The position numbers and the translations under genes are program-made. Of a stretch of DNA of 64,000 bases, positions 34,643 to 43,012 are shown piece by piece. A model generated the notes under the pieces. It had not been told where the DNA came from and made no database searches. It saw only the letters and a list, made by a program, of their open reading frames with translations. The stretch's first letter is position 1. Each line of letters starts with the position of its first letter. Origin of the DNA: Spirochaetota bacterium (GTDB lineage: Bacteria; Spirochaetota; Spirochaetia; Treponematales; Rectinemataceae); assembly GCA_029265615.1 (NCBI GenBank), contig JAJUIB010000002.1, positions 62,001-126,000 of the forward strand. The letters are read 5' to 3'.

Positions 34643-35422
34643 TTACCGGGTTTTTTCGACGCGCGTCGTCCACACGACGGCCTCTTCGCATCCGGGAAGG
34701 CCACGTAGCTTGGCGAGCCAGCCATCGGCCTCCGCCCGCGCTGCATAGGGACCGATACGGACGCGGTAATAGGTTTTGCCGCTCACCTCTTTGGTGGTGA
34801 TGAGTGAAGCAAGACCGCGCGCGGCGAGGGAGGTTTTGAGCTCGTCGGCGCGGCCGCGGCTCGAAAAGCTTGCCACCTGGATCCAGTACTCGTCGACGAT
34901 GACCGTTTTGGGCGCGCTCGCCTTGGTTCGCGTCTTGGTCGCGGAGCGCGCCGCGGCTGGCGAGGGGCCGGCGGCCGCCGATTTTGCAGGGCGTTGCTGT
35001 GTTGCCAGAACGCCGCTCCCCGCGTGAGTCGGCGCGGCTGGCGAGGGGCCGGCGGCCACAGGGCCGGCGGCCACAGGGCCCGCGGTGGAGCCGCCCGCCG
35101 TTTGCGCTGCGGTTGTTTGCCCGGCCGCCGCTGGCATGCCTGCTGGCGCGGTGGCCGAGCCAGCAGGCGGATTTTCGCCATAGATCACGATGATATCGCC
35201 CGCTGAGGAGCGCGGTGTCTCAAGGCTTGGCGCCGGGGGCGGCGCGAGGAGATAGTCCTGGGGGTCGGCCGCCTTGGGCGGAGCGACATTGCCGACCGTC
35301 GCGGGCGCGCTTCCTCCCCCTTTTTTGGGGGCAAAGAGAATGAGTCCCGCGCCCGCGAGGACGAGCGCGAAGGCCACGACAGCCACGGACAACCAGACGA
35401 GTTTCTTGCTTTCGGCGGACAT
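34643..35422 (-). CDS. Membrane-anchored SPOR-domain protein
   Basis: A 259-aa bitopic protein. A transmembrane helix is at about residues 8-30 (VWLSVAVVAFALVLAGAGL), followed by a long Ala/Pro/Gly linker (about 40-170) and a C-terminal SPOR domain (YWIQVASFSSRGRADELKTS to the end). SPOR domains bind denuded peptidoglycan at division septa. The linker is built of DNA repeats, including two exact 24-bp copies (34953-34976 and 35034-35057) and a 15-bp tandem that encodes VAAGP twice. I chose ATG 35422 because GGAGGGG lies upstream and the helix then begins at residue 8; a longer frame starts at 35551. It lies behind coaE in the polA operon. Confidence 0.8.
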   Translation of the reverse strand: MSAESKKLVWLSVAVVAFALVLAGAGLILFAPKKGGGSAPATVGNVAPPKAADPQDYLLAPPPAPSLETPRSSAGDIIVIYGENPPAGSATAPAGMPAAAGQTTAAQTAGGSTAGPVAAGPVAAGPSPAAPTHAGSGVLATQQRPAKSAAAGPSPAAARSATKTRTKASAPKTVIVDEYWIQVASFSSRGRADELKTSLAARGLASLITTKEVSGKTYYRVRIGPYAARAEADGWLAKLRGLPGCEEAVVWTTRVEKTR

Positions 35423-35570
35423 GACGTGTAAGCCCCTCCCGGCCTGCGCCGCAGCATCCTGCACGGTTTTGAGGCGGCGCTCGCTTCCTTTTTCCCTATC
35501 GGCAGGGAAGGGGGGCGGATGAAGGCGAATCGGCGCGGTTCCTGTTCGCATCCGGCCGATCCTCCCGCTG

Positions 35571-36218
35571 TTAGCTCCCTATCCCCTCTGTCCTTTTGCT
35601 TCTCTCAGGCGCCGGGTGGCGGCTTGCGAGGATGCGGGCGCGGCCAAGAACGCGCGCGAGTCGCCGCTCGAGCCCTTTGCGGCTCCCTGCGTTCCAGAGC
35701 ACGAGGATGGGGCGCGCGGGGACGCGCCTCATCCGCCAGAGCGCGCGTTGGCTCATGATGCTTTTAAGGATGTGCAAGGCGGAAAGACCATCGCGGCGCA
35801 TGCCGCGGCGGAGGCGAAGGAGGAGGGGCGCGCGCACCTCGATGATCGCATCGCAGAAGGCGGCGTCGGGGACGCGGTAGAGGAGGGCCGCATTGAGGCA
35901 GACATCGCGTCCTGCCGCCGCCTTCCAGAATCGCTCCTCGAGGAGCCGGTAAACGATCGGGTGGACGATACCTTCGAGCGCGGCAAGCTCCTCGGGGCGG
36001 CCGAACACCCGGGCGCCGAGATCCTTCCGGTTGATCGCGCCGTCCTGCGCAAGCATCTCGGCGCCAAAACGTTCGGCGACCGCGCGCGCCGCCTCCGTAC
36101 TACCGAGTGCCTCGTGTCCGAGCTTGTCGACGTCGACGCAGAGAAAGCCGCGCCGTTCAAGTAGCTCGGCGACTGCGTTTTTGCCGGCGCAATAGCCGCC
36201 GGTGAGTCCCAGGATCAC
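35571..36218 (-). CDS. coaE: Dephospho-CoA kinase
   Basis: A 215-aa P-loop kinase for the last step of coenzyme A synthesis. The N-terminus is ILGLTGGYCAGKNAV, where the lysine is followed by Asn rather than Ser or Thr; this CAGKN variant is what I associate with spirochaetal CoaE. Further family text is CVDVDKLGHEAL, VFGRPEELAALEGIVHPIV and LNAALLYR. The C-terminus is basic and divergent. The start is GTG 36218, preceded by AGGAGG that overlaps the end of polA, so the two genes are coupled. With coaX near 46.3 kb, two CoA-pathway kinases lie in the window. Confidence 0.85.
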   Translation of the reverse strand: MILGLTGGYCAGKNAVAELLERRGFLCVDVDKLGHEALGSTEAARAVAERFGAEMLAQDGAINRKDLGARVFGRPEELAALEGIVHPIVYRLLEERFWKAAAGRDVCLNAALLYRVPDAAFCDAIIEVRAPLLLRLRRGMRRDGLSALHILKSIMSQRALWRMRRVPARPILVLWNAGSRKGLERRLARVLGRARILASRHPAPERSKRTEGIGS

Positions 36219-36227
36219 CGCCGCCTC

Positions 36228-39026
36228 CTAGTGCATGCCGCCCCAGTTCGGGGCGATCTCCACGCTCGCGCGGAGCGGCACGGAGAGGACGATCGCGGCT
36301 TCCATTTCACGGCGGAGGATCTCCGCCGCATGCTGCGCCTCCGCTTCGGGCGCCTCAATGATGAGTTCATCGTGCACCTGGAGGAGTATCCGCGCCCGGG
36401 GGAGCTCGCTCCGAAGTGCGCGATCGACGCGGATCATCGCGAGCTTGACGATATCGGCGGCGCTCCCCTGTATGGGCGTGTTGACTGCGACGCGCTCTGC
36501 CGCCTGCTTTTCGGTCTTGTTCGCCGAACGGATCGTCGGAATGGGCCTTCTCCTACCGAGGATGGTTGTCGCATAGCCTCGCGCCTCGGTCTCGGCCACC
36601 GTCCTGCGGATGAAGTCGGCGACACCCGAGTAGGTGGAAAAGTAGGCGTCGATGAAGCCCTGCGCCTCGGCGCGGGGTATCTTAAGCTCTTGTGACAGGC
36701 GGAACGCACTCATGCCGTAGATCACGCCGAAGTTGATCGTCTTCGCAATGCGGCGCATGTCGGCGCCGACTTCGGCCTCGGGAATTTTGAAGAGCAGGCT
36801 CGCCGTCCGTCTGTGGACATCGACACCCTCGCGGAAGGCGCGCGCAAGTCCCTCGTCGCCCGAGAGATGGGCGAGGACGACGAGCTCGATCTGCGCGTAG
36901 TCCGCAGAGACGAGGAGCTTGCCCGGTGCGGCGACAAAAGCCTCGCGGATACGCCTGCCCTCTTCATCGCGGATCGGTATGTTCTGGAGGTTGGGATCGC
37001 GGCTCGAAAGGCGTCCCGTCGCCGTGCCGGTCTGCGTGTAGTGTGTATGCACCCGCCGGTCCCCCAGCTCGGCGAGCTTCACGAGGGCGTCGACGTAGGT
37101 GCTCTTGAGCTTCGAAAGTCCTCGGTGTTTGAGGATGAGCGCCGGTACGGGGTCGAGGGCGGCGAGTTCCTCGAGCACCGACGTGTCGGTGGAGTAGCCG
37201 GTTTGCGTCTTTTTGCCGGGCGGGAGCTTCCGTTCGACAAAGAGGATGTCCTGGAGCTGCTTTGTGGAGGCGATGTTGAACTCGCGTCCGACGAGCGTGT
37301 AGATTTCGCGTTCGATGCCGGCCAGCCGCACCTCGAGTTCGACCCCGTAGGCCTTGAGCTCTGCGGCGTCGACGAGGATTCCCTCCGCCTCCATCGCGGC
37401 GAGGATGGGCACGAGAGGCATCTCCACTTCGGCGAAGAGCCGCTCCTGGCCTTCCGCCGCCAGGCGGGGTGCGAAGAGCCTCCAGAGCCGGAAGGTGAGG
37501 TCGGCATCCTCTGCTGCATAGCGCGCCGCCTCCGCGATGGGCACCTCAGCGAATGTGGCGCCCTTGGGTACCACCTCGTCATATGTAAGACCACGGTAAC
37601 CAAGATGCCGCTCTGCGAGGGCTTCGAGGCCGTAGCTTCCTGCTTCGGCGTCGAGAAGCCAGGCAGCGATCATTGTGTCAAAGAGCCGCGTGCGCATGGG
37701 GGCGCCGAAACGGGCCATCACTGCATAGTCATATTTCACGTTCTGGCCGATGAGGAGGGTCGACTCGTCGGCGAAAAGCCTACGGAGCTCCGCCCGCGCA
37801 AGGTCTTCGGGCACACAGGGCGAGTCGGGTGCGCACAAGGGAACGTAGCAGGCGCGTTTCGCCTCGCAGGAAAGTGAAAATCCGACCGGCCGCGCCGCGC
37901 GCTCGTCGAGCGAATCGGTTTCGCAGTCGAAGGCATAGGCTCCCGCCTCAAGGCAGCGGTCGACCCATGCGTGGAGAGATGCGGCGTTTGTCACCGTTTC
38001 GTATTCGCCCGCACCGAAGAGCGCGGGCGCGCCTTTAGGCGCGTCCGCTGCAGATCCGGGGCGGAAGTGTGTCGCTTCCTCCGCTGTGTGCTCAAGGGCT
38101 GCTACTGCGCCGCCAGAGGCCGCACCGCGCTCCGCGTCGAAAAGTCCGGCGGGACTCCCGCCGCCTTCTGCGACGACGAGCGAGCGCATGCCCTCGCGCA
38201 GGAAGAGGGGGTTGGCAGCACGGCGGTCGAGCGCCCCGATCTCGAGCTCCGTAAGCGAACCGAGGGGGAGGGGGACGGCCGTTTCGAGGGTGACAAGGCG
38301 CTTTGAGAGCGCGGCGCTTTCGCGGCCCGCCTCGAGTTTTTTGCGGAGTCTCTCGGGTTTTACCTCGGCAAGACGGGCATAGAGCTCGTCGATGCCGTCG
38401 AACTCGGCAAGGAGCTTCTGCGCGCTTTTGTCGCCGATACCCGCCACGCCCGGCACGTTGTCCGACGCGTCGCCTGTGAGCGCAAGATAGTCAAGAATGC
38501 GCTCGGGGCGGACTCCCCATTCGGCCTCCACCTCGGCGGGGCCGTAAGCTTTATATGTGAAACTCGCATCAGGCCTCAGCACTTTGACGGGGCCGCCGAC
38601 CAGTTGGAGGAGGTCCTTGTCGCCTGAGACAATCCAGCATTCGCGCCCCTCGCGCCGACAGCGTTCGGCGAGCGTCGCGATGATGTCGTCTGCCTCGTAG
38701 CCCTCCGCGCGGAGGATGGGAAGGCCGAGCGCCCTGAGGATTTCTTCGACGAGCGGCACCTGCGCATGGAGGTCTTCGGGCGTCTTTTGCCGGGTGGCCT
38801 TGTACTCGGCGTAGAGCGCATGCCGGAATGTGGGTCCCATGGGGTCGAACACCGCGGCAAAGGCGCCGGGGTTCCGCCCGTCAAAAAGCGCGAACACAAA
38901 GCGGAAAAAGCCAAAGGCCGCCGAGACATTTTCGCCTGAGGCATTGCGCAGGGGCCGCGAGAGGAAGGCGAAGTACGAACGGTAGATGAAGGCGTAGGTG
39001 TCGAGGAGATACAGCGGGGGCTTCAT
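36228..39026 (-). CDS. polA: DNA polymerase I
   Basis: A 932-aa family A polymerase with all three domains. The 5' nuclease (1-290) shows YLLDTYAFIYRSYFA, AEGYEADDIIATLA, SGDKDLLQLV and GDASDNVPGVAGIG. The 3'-5' exonuclease is apparently active: FDCETD near 366, NVKYDY and YAAEDADLTF supply the metal residues. The polymerase has motif A VSADYAQIELVVLAH near 706, motif B RRIAKTINFGVIYGMS and motif C LLQVHDELIIE near 882. Many bacterial Pol I proteins have lost proofreading, so the intact DxE is worth noting. It starts at ATG 39026 and is translationally close to coaE. Confidence 0.96.
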   Translation of the reverse strand: MKPPLYLLDTYAFIYRSYFAFLSRPLRNASGENVSAAFGFFRFVFALFDGRNPGAFAAVFDPMGPTFRHALYAEYKATRQKTPEDLHAQVPLVEEILRALGLPILRAEGYEADDIIATLAERCRREGRECWIVSGDKDLLQLVGGPVKVLRPDASFTYKAYGPAEVEAEWGVRPERILDYLALTGDASDNVPGVAGIGDKSAQKLLAEFDGIDELYARLAEVKPERLRKKLEAGRESAALSKRLVTLETAVPLPLGSLTELEIGALDRRAANPLFLREGMRSLVVAEGGGSPAGLFDAERGAASGGAVAALEHTAEEATHFRPGSAADAPKGAPALFGAGEYETVTNAASLHAWVDRCLEAGAYAFDCETDSLDERAARPVGFSLSCEAKRACYVPLCAPDSPCVPEDLARAELRRLFADESTLLIGQNVKYDYAVMARFGAPMRTRLFDTMIAAWLLDAEAGSYGLEALAERHLGYRGLTYDEVVPKGATFAEVPIAEAARYAAEDADLTFRLWRLFAPRLAAEGQERLFAEVEMPLVPILAAMEAEGILVDAAELKAYGVELEVRLAGIEREIYTLVGREFNIASTKQLQDILFVERKLPPGKKTQTGYSTDTSVLEELAALDPVPALILKHRGLSKLKSTYVDALVKLAELGDRRVHTHYTQTGTATGRLSSRDPNLQNIPIRDEEGRRIREAFVAAPGKLLVSADYAQIELVVLAHLSGDEGLARAFREGVDVHRRTASLLFKIPEAEVGADMRRIAKTINFGVIYGMSAFRLSQELKIPRAEAQGFIDAYFSTYSGVADFIRRTVAETEARGYATTILGRRRPIPTIRSANKTEKQAAERVAVNTPIQGSAADIVKLAMIRVDRALRSELPRARILLQVHDELIIEAPEAEAQHAAEILRREMEAAIVLSVPLRASVEIAPNWGGMH

Positions 39027-39082
39027 GCCCCGAGAATAATGGCTATCGCGGCATTTCGCTAGTGGCGTCGCATGGTATGCGG

Positions 39083-39553
39083 CTATCCGCTTATGTCGAG
39101 GAGGCCGCCCGTTGCGCCCGCTGCGTAGACGGACTTCCGCGTCGCGGCAGGGCTCCGCAGGCTGAGCACCTCGGCGCGGAGCAGTTCCATGCGTGCTTTA
39201 AGGAGCGTGCGGTTCTCCTCGTTGCGTCTGAGCACCTCGGTGCGGAGTTCGGTGAGCGCGGTTTTGAGCTCCGCAACCTCGGGCGCCGCCTGCCCTGCGG
39301 GGTAGGCGGCGCGGTAGAGCTCTTCAAGCGGGTCGATGACTTTTTGAAAGGTGTAGATTTCAGAGACGATTCGCTCCTCGAGCTCGACGTGGGCAACAAG
39401 GCGGTCGACATCCCCCGATTCGATGTCCTTTTTTTCATGGTCGAGGACCTCGAGGTAGCGCTCGAACTTTCCCCGTTGCTCGACGAGGAGCTCGCGAAAC
39501 CTGCGGAGCGTCGCGGCCCTCCGCTCGAGCTCGCCGCCGTATGCGACCGCCAT
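39083..39553 (-). CDS. flgN: FlgN-like flagellar export chaperone
   Basis: A 156-aa, almost entirely helical protein. ELERRAATLRRFRELLVEQRGKFERYLEVLDHEKKDIES is a long coiled-coil-like stretch typical of FlgN, the chaperone of the hook-associated proteins FlgK and FlgL. A second helix with ELKTALTELRTEVLRRNEENR follows. I start at ATG 39553; the frame upstream is a shadow of fliS. The assignment relies on length, helical pattern and the position 10 bases behind fliS, and is less certain than FliS itself. Confidence 0.65.
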   Translation of the reverse strand: MAVAYGGELERRAATLRRFRELLVEQRGKFERYLEVLDHEKKDIESGDVDRLVAHVELEERIVSEIYTFQKVIDPLEELYRAAYPAGQAAPEVAELKTALTELRTEVLRRNEENRTLLKARMELLRAEVLSLRSPAATRKSVYAAGATGGLLDISG

Positions 39554-39563
39554 GCCCTGCCGC

Positions 39564-39995
39564 CTATCCTGCGATGTTGACGCCGACGGGCGCCGCCGAG
39601 CCGCTTTGAACCTTGGAAGCCGCCTCGGCCCAGGCGCCGCGGAGCTCCGCGAGCATGCGCCGCACCGAGACGACACGCATCGCATCCTTGGCGAGGTTCG
39701 CCTCGAGGAGCTCGCGTCCAAACCACACGTAGAGCGAGAAAAGATTCTGGGCGATGTCGCCGCCCGCCTCAAAGTCGAGGCTGGCCATAAGCTCGGTGAT
39801 GATGTCTTGCGCCTTACCGAGGGCGGCGTTCACCTTTTCGATGTTTCCCGGGTGTTTTTTCACATCTTGTTCGAGGTAATCGACGGCGATGTCGCACTGC
39901 TTCAGGGCCTCATCGTAGAGCATCACGACGAGCTGTGCGGGGCTCGCGGTTTTTACGCGGGTCTCTCGGTAGGCCGCTAGCGGATTGGCGTTCAT
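39564..39995 (-). CDS. fliS: Flagellin chaperone FliS
   Basis: A 143-aa FliS. The N-terminal YRETRVKTASPAQLVVMLYDEALKQCDIA is the standard family signature (Y-x-x-x-x-v-x-t-A-s-p-x-q-L-v-x-m-L-Y-D). The four-helix bundle continues to GRELLEANLAKDAMRVVSVRRML. It binds the flagellin C-terminus and prevents premature polymerisation. The ATG at 39995 follows AAAGGA at proper spacing. It forms a pair with flgN and implies a motile cell. The 124-base spacer before it holds an inverted repeat CGGACACC/GGTGTCCG (40034-40091). Confidence 0.93.
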   Translation of the reverse strand: MNANPLAAYRETRVKTASPAQLVVMLYDEALKQCDIAVDYLEQDVKKHPGNIEKVNAALGKAQDIITELMASLDFEAGGDIAQNLFSLYVWFGRELLEANLAKDAMRVVSVRRMLAELRGAWAEAASKVQSGSAAPVGVNIAG

Positions 39996-40119
39996 TCCGG
40001 TCCTTTCCTCTCCTACGGGTCTAGCTCGATTGTCGGACACCGCCCTTTGTCCCTTGAATGGATTCGAGGCGGCTCAGGGGCTAGGTGTCCGGCATGGCGG
40101 GCGGCGCCCGCCCCTCGCC

Positions 40120-40599
40120 TTAAGCGTCTTCCGGCACCTTGCCGGTGCTCGTCCAGATTTCAAGGTGGTGGTAGGCTGAGTTGATTTTTGCCGAAAGCTC
40201 GGTGGCGCGTTTTTGTGCCTCGGTGCTCCCGTTGTTGCGGTCGGGATGGTGCTGCATGAGGAGCCGTTTGTAGGCGGCCTTTACCTCGGCGAAGGGGGCC
40301 CCGTAGGGGAGGCCGAGGGTCGCATAGGCCTCGACGATGGCGCGCGGCGGCCCCTCAGGCCGACTTTGCCCGGCTTGGGCGCGCGCACGTGCCTCGCGCG
40401 CACGCGCCTCGCGGGTAAGGCGCTCCCGTTCACGGGCCTCGGTCGCGGTCCGGTCGCGGTCGAGAAAATCGTCGAGTTCGCTCATGGCCTCGTCGAGATC
40501 GGGGTCTCCCGACGAAGCGCGTCCCCGAAAGATGGTGTCGGCCTCGGGACTCACCCAGGACTTGAATAATCGATCAAGCCGCTCGAAAATTTGATCCAC
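40120..40599 (-). CDS. J-domain protein with C-terminal J domain
   Basis: A 159-aa protein whose J domain is at the C-terminus (about 88-150: YATLGLPYGAPFAEVKAAYKR, then LMQHHPDRN with the HPD triad). The first 85 residues are acidic then Arg/Ala-rich and probably helical. It lacks the Gly/Phe and zinc regions of DnaJ, so it is a specialised DnaK co-chaperone. It is upstream of fliS and flgN on the same strand, so a role with flagellar clients is possible but unproven. The 3' end carries a GGCGGGC/GCCCGCC hairpin (40096-40112). Confidence 0.82.
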   Translation of the reverse strand: MDQIFERLDRLFKSWVSPEADTIFRGRASSGDPDLDEAMSELDDFLDRDRTATEARERERLTREARAREARARAQAGQSRPEGPPRAIVEAYATLGLPYGAPFAEVKAAYKRLLMQHHPDRNNGSTEAQKRATELSAKINSAYHHLEIWTSTGKVPEDA

Positions 40600-40692
40600 G
40601 CGCGTGACCCCTTTGCCGGAGATGCAAGAGGAGGCGGTGTTGCAGACCCCGGCAAATCCTTACTCTATCCGATCGGGGAACCTAAGTTCAAG

Positions 40693-40783
40693 TCGGTGCG
40701 GGAAAGCGCCAGGGCGCTGGCACGGTGCAGGGAGGTCTTGCCTCGGATTGGCCTTGCGGTGTACTACGCTCTTTCCGCACCGA
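40693..40783. other. Structured intergenic element between the J-domain gene and psuK
   Basis: TCGGTGCGG (40693-40701) pairs exactly with CCGCACCGA (40775-40783). Inside are a GCCAG/CTGGC hairpin and a GAGG/CCTC hairpin. A second nested inverted repeat, TTTGCCGG/CCGGCAAA (40612-40656) with inner TGCAA/TTGCA, lies just to the left. The 269-base interval holds no supported gene. It may be a small RNA or the two 5' leaders; I do not recognise a known family. Confidence 0.35.
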
Positions 40784-40868
40784 ATCCGCCGGGGGCGCGG
40801 CGCGTTGCGTAGCGCGGCGCAGTGAGTCACGGGCAGGTCTGTGTGGCGTAGAATCCTAAGGAGGATGG

Positions 40869-41894
40869 ATGGAGAGGAGCGCGTATGTTGCCGTCGTTGG
40901 CGGCATCAACATGGATATCCAGGGCCGCTCCGCGGAGCCGTTTCGGGCGGGCGATTCAAACCCCGGCCAGGCCTTTATGAGCCCCGGTGGGGTGGGGCGC
41001 AACATCGCCGAAAATCTCGTCCGTCTCGGCGTGAGGACCGAGCTTGTCGCCGTCATTGGCGACGACGCGCTCTCCGCCTCCCTCATTGAATCCTGCGGAC
41101 GCCTCGGCATCGGGCTTCGCGGCTCGCTCCGCCTTGCGCAGACCGCCTGTTCGCAGTATCTCTGCCTCCTCGACGCGGACGGACGCCTCGTCGGGGCTGT
41201 CGCGGCGATGGATTCGATCGAGCGTCTTTCTCCCGAGCGGCTTGCCGAGCGATCGGGGCTCCTCGACGGTGCCGCCCTTATTGTCGCCGACGCAAATCTT
41301 CCCGCGGCGACGCTCGCCTGGCTCGCCGAGCGCTATGGGCGCCCGCTGACTTCAGGAGAGCCTGAGCCGCCTCCTACGGGCGCGGCCCGCGGGCGCGGCC
41401 CTTCGGGGCGGCGCGGCCCCTTCCTCGTACTCGATCCCGTTTCCGTCGCCAAGGCCTCGCGGGCCGCGCCCCTCATCGGCCGCTTCGATTTTGCAAAGCC
41501 GAATCGCGCCGAGGCCGAGACGCTCGCCTGTATGGCGATCCCCTCGCGTGCGGAACTCATGCGTGCGAGCGCCGCACTCCGTGACCGGGGGCTCGGCGAG
41601 TGTTTTATATCGCTCGGCAAGGAGGGGCTCTACTACGAGGGCGCCGACGCCGCGGGCGAGCCTGAGCGCGGATTTGTCCGCCCGCCGGTTCTGCCGGTGG
41701 CCAACGTATCCGGGGCGGGGGATGCGGCCTTCGCCGCGCTCGTATGGGGCCTCCTAGAGGGACGCCCCCTCAAGGAGCGTGCCGCGCTCGCCGTCGCCGC
41801 CGCCTCGCTGGCCGCCTCCGCTGTTTCGACCGTCAGTCCCGAGATGGGGACATCCCGACTACTCGAACTCGCCAAAGGAGCACAGCATGAATAG
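40869..41894 (+). CDS. psuK: PfkB-family kinase, probable pseudouridine kinase
   Basis: A 341-aa ribokinase-like protein. AVVGGINMDIQGRS and SPGGVGRNIAENLVRLG form the substrate side, and NVSGAGDAAFAALVWG holds the anion hole and catalytic D285. An Arg/Pro/Gly-rich insertion (about residues 162-180, from repetitive GGGCGCGGCCC-like DNA near 41380-41420) is unusual. Overlap with psuG strongly suggests phosphorylation of pseudouridine to pseudouridine 5'-phosphate. The start has AAGGAGG upstream. It ends 8 bases inside psuG, so the two are coupled. Confidence 0.87.
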   Translation: MERSAYVAVVGGINMDIQGRSAEPFRAGDSNPGQAFMSPGGVGRNIAENLVRLGVRTELVAVIGDDALSASLIESCGRLGIGLRGSLRLAQTACSQYLCLLDADGRLVGAVAAMDSIERLSPERLAERSGLLDGAALIVADANLPAATLAWLAERYGRPLTSGEPEPPPTGAARGRGPSGRRGPFLVLDPVSVAKASRAAPLIGRFDFAKPNRAEAETLACMAIPSRAELMRASAALRDRGLGECFISLGKEGLYYEGADAAGEPERGFVRPPVLPVANVSGAGDAAFAALVWGLLEGRPLKERAALAVAAASLAASAVSTVSPEMGTSRLLELAKGAQHE

Positions 41895-42816
41895 GTATCT
41901 CGATCTTGGCCAAGAGGTCGCCTGCGCCCTTGCCGCTGGCAAGCCCGTCGTCGCCCTCGAGTCAACGATTATCTCCCATGGCATGCCGTACCCGCAGAAT
42001 GTCGAGACCGCCCTGCGCGTCGAGGCCGCGGTCCGGGAAGCGGGGGCCGTTCCCGCGACGATCGCGATACTGGGCGGACGCCTTAAGGCGGGACTCGACG
42101 AGGCCCAAATCCGGACGCTTGGCATCCGGGGCCGCGAGGTCGTCAAGGCGAGCCGCCGCGACATCCCCCGCATCCTCGCCTCGGCTACGGGGCCCGCGCC
42201 GATCGACGGGGCGACGACCGTCGCCGCGACCATGATCGTCGCCGCCCTCGCCGGCATCCGCGTGTTCGCAACCGGCGGTATCGGCGGCGTCCATCGCGGC
42301 GCCGAACGGAGTTTCGATATCTCCGCCGACCTTGACGAACTTGCGATGACCGATGTCGCCGTTGTCTGCGCGGGAGCGAAGTCCATTCTCGACCTGCCCA
42401 AGACCCTCGAATACCTCGAAACAAAGGGCGTGCCGGTGATCGGCTATGGAACCGATGAGTTCCCCGCCTTTTACACGCCTCGATCTGGCCTCCGCCTCGA
42501 GGAACGAGCCGACAGCCCCGAGGAAATCGCTCAACGTCTCAAGGTGAAGTGGGAGCTCGGCCTCCGGGGGGGCGTTGTCGTCGCCAACCCCGTGCCGGAG
42601 GCCGAGGCGATGGACCCCCTCGTGATCGACGAGGCGATCCGATGTGCCCTCGCCGAGGCAGAGGCTGCGGGTATCAAGGGTAAGGAAACGACGCCCTTCC
42701 TGCTTGCCAAGGTGAAAGAGCTCACGGGCGGGGAAAGCCTTTCGTCGAATATCGCCCTCGTCCTCAACAACGCCCGCCTTGCCGCGCGCATCGCCGTGGC
42801 CTACGCAAAACTGTAA
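41887..42816 (+). CDS. psuG: Pseudouridine-5'-phosphate glycosidase
   Basis: A 309-aa PsuG that cleaves the C-C glycosidic bond of pseudouridine 5'-phosphate to uracil and ribose 5-phosphate. Characteristic text: ALESTIISHGMPYPQNVETA, ATIAILGGRLKAGL, GATTVAATMIVAALAGI, FATGGIGGVHRGAE, VPVIGYGTDEFPAFYT, and the C-terminal GKETTPFLLAKVKELTGG. I use ATG 41887 since MNRYLDL leads into the conserved region; the frame upstream is a shadow of psuK. A strong hairpin follows. Confidence 0.95.
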   Translation: MNRYLDLGQEVACALAAGKPVVALESTIISHGMPYPQNVETALRVEAAVREAGAVPATIAILGGRLKAGLDEAQIRTLGIRGREVVKASRRDIPRILASATGPAPIDGATTVAATMIVAALAGIRVFATGGIGGVHRGAERSFDISADLDELAMTDVAVVCAGAKSILDLPKTLEYLETKGVPVIGYGTDEFPAFYTPRSGLRLEERADSPEEIAQRLKVKWELGLRGGVVVANPVPEAEAMDPLVIDEAIRCALAEAEAAGIKGKETTPFLLAKVKELTGGESLSSNIALVLNNARLAARIAVAYAKL

Positions 42817-42822
42817 GCGGAG

Positions 42823-42880
42823 GTCTGCGCCCCCGCGCCGAGGACATCGCCCCGACGCGGGGGCGCAGACATCTGTTTTG
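42823..42880 (+). terminator. Terminator after psuG
   Basis: A perfect 15-bp GC-rich stem (42823-42837 with 42856-42870) encloses an 18-base loop and is followed by a short TTTT. Confidence 0.8.
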
Positions 42881-42884
42881 CGAA

Positions 42885-42913
42885 TTGACAATCGAAGGGA
42901 AAATGTCTATGTT
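42885..42913 (+). promoter_or_regulatory. Promoter of the ECF transporter-coaX operon
   Basis: TTGACA (42885-42890, perfect), a 17-base spacer and TATGTT (42908-42913) form one of the best promoters in the window. They lie about 80 bases upstream of the fused ATPase gene. Confidence 0.8.
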
Positions 42914-42958
42914 GTACCTAACGCTTGGACGGTTCGCCGCCGAGACGCGAGGTGTAGC

Positions 42959-43012
42959 ATGCAACGTTACCCGCGGCCTCCCTTCCGAAGGGGGGCGCAA
43001 TGCCGCTCATAG
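42959..43012 (+). CDS. Possible 17-residue leader peptide overlapping the ECF ATPase start
   Basis: ATG at 42959 follows GAGGTG at six bases and encodes MQRYPRPPFRRGAQCRS, ending in TAG at 43010-43012, 13 bases inside the ATPase gene. Its reading would pass through a hairpin that hides the ATPase ribosome site (42977-42995). It may couple translation. It could also be a chance frame. Confidence 0.35.
   Translation: MQRYPRPPFRRGAQCRS
42977..42995 (+). promoter_or_regulatory. Hairpin sequestering the ecfA ribosome-binding site
   Basis: CCTCCCTT (42977-42984) pairs with AAGGGGGG (42988-42995) around a 3-nt loop. The 3' arm is the Shine-Dalgarno sequence of the gene at 43000, so initiation should be inhibited unless the stem is opened. 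Confidence 0.55.

Noticed and set aside
40043-40075. Sigma-28-type promoter before fliS (TCAA-N16-TCCGACAA on the minus strand)
   Set aside because: Only a partial match with non-standard spacing; not strong enough to list.
42871-42999. Known vitamin riboswitch upstream of the ECF operon
   Set aside because: The leader is only about 80 bases and I see no conserved core of TPP, FMN or cobalamin aptamers; only the hairpin and the small frame are supported.
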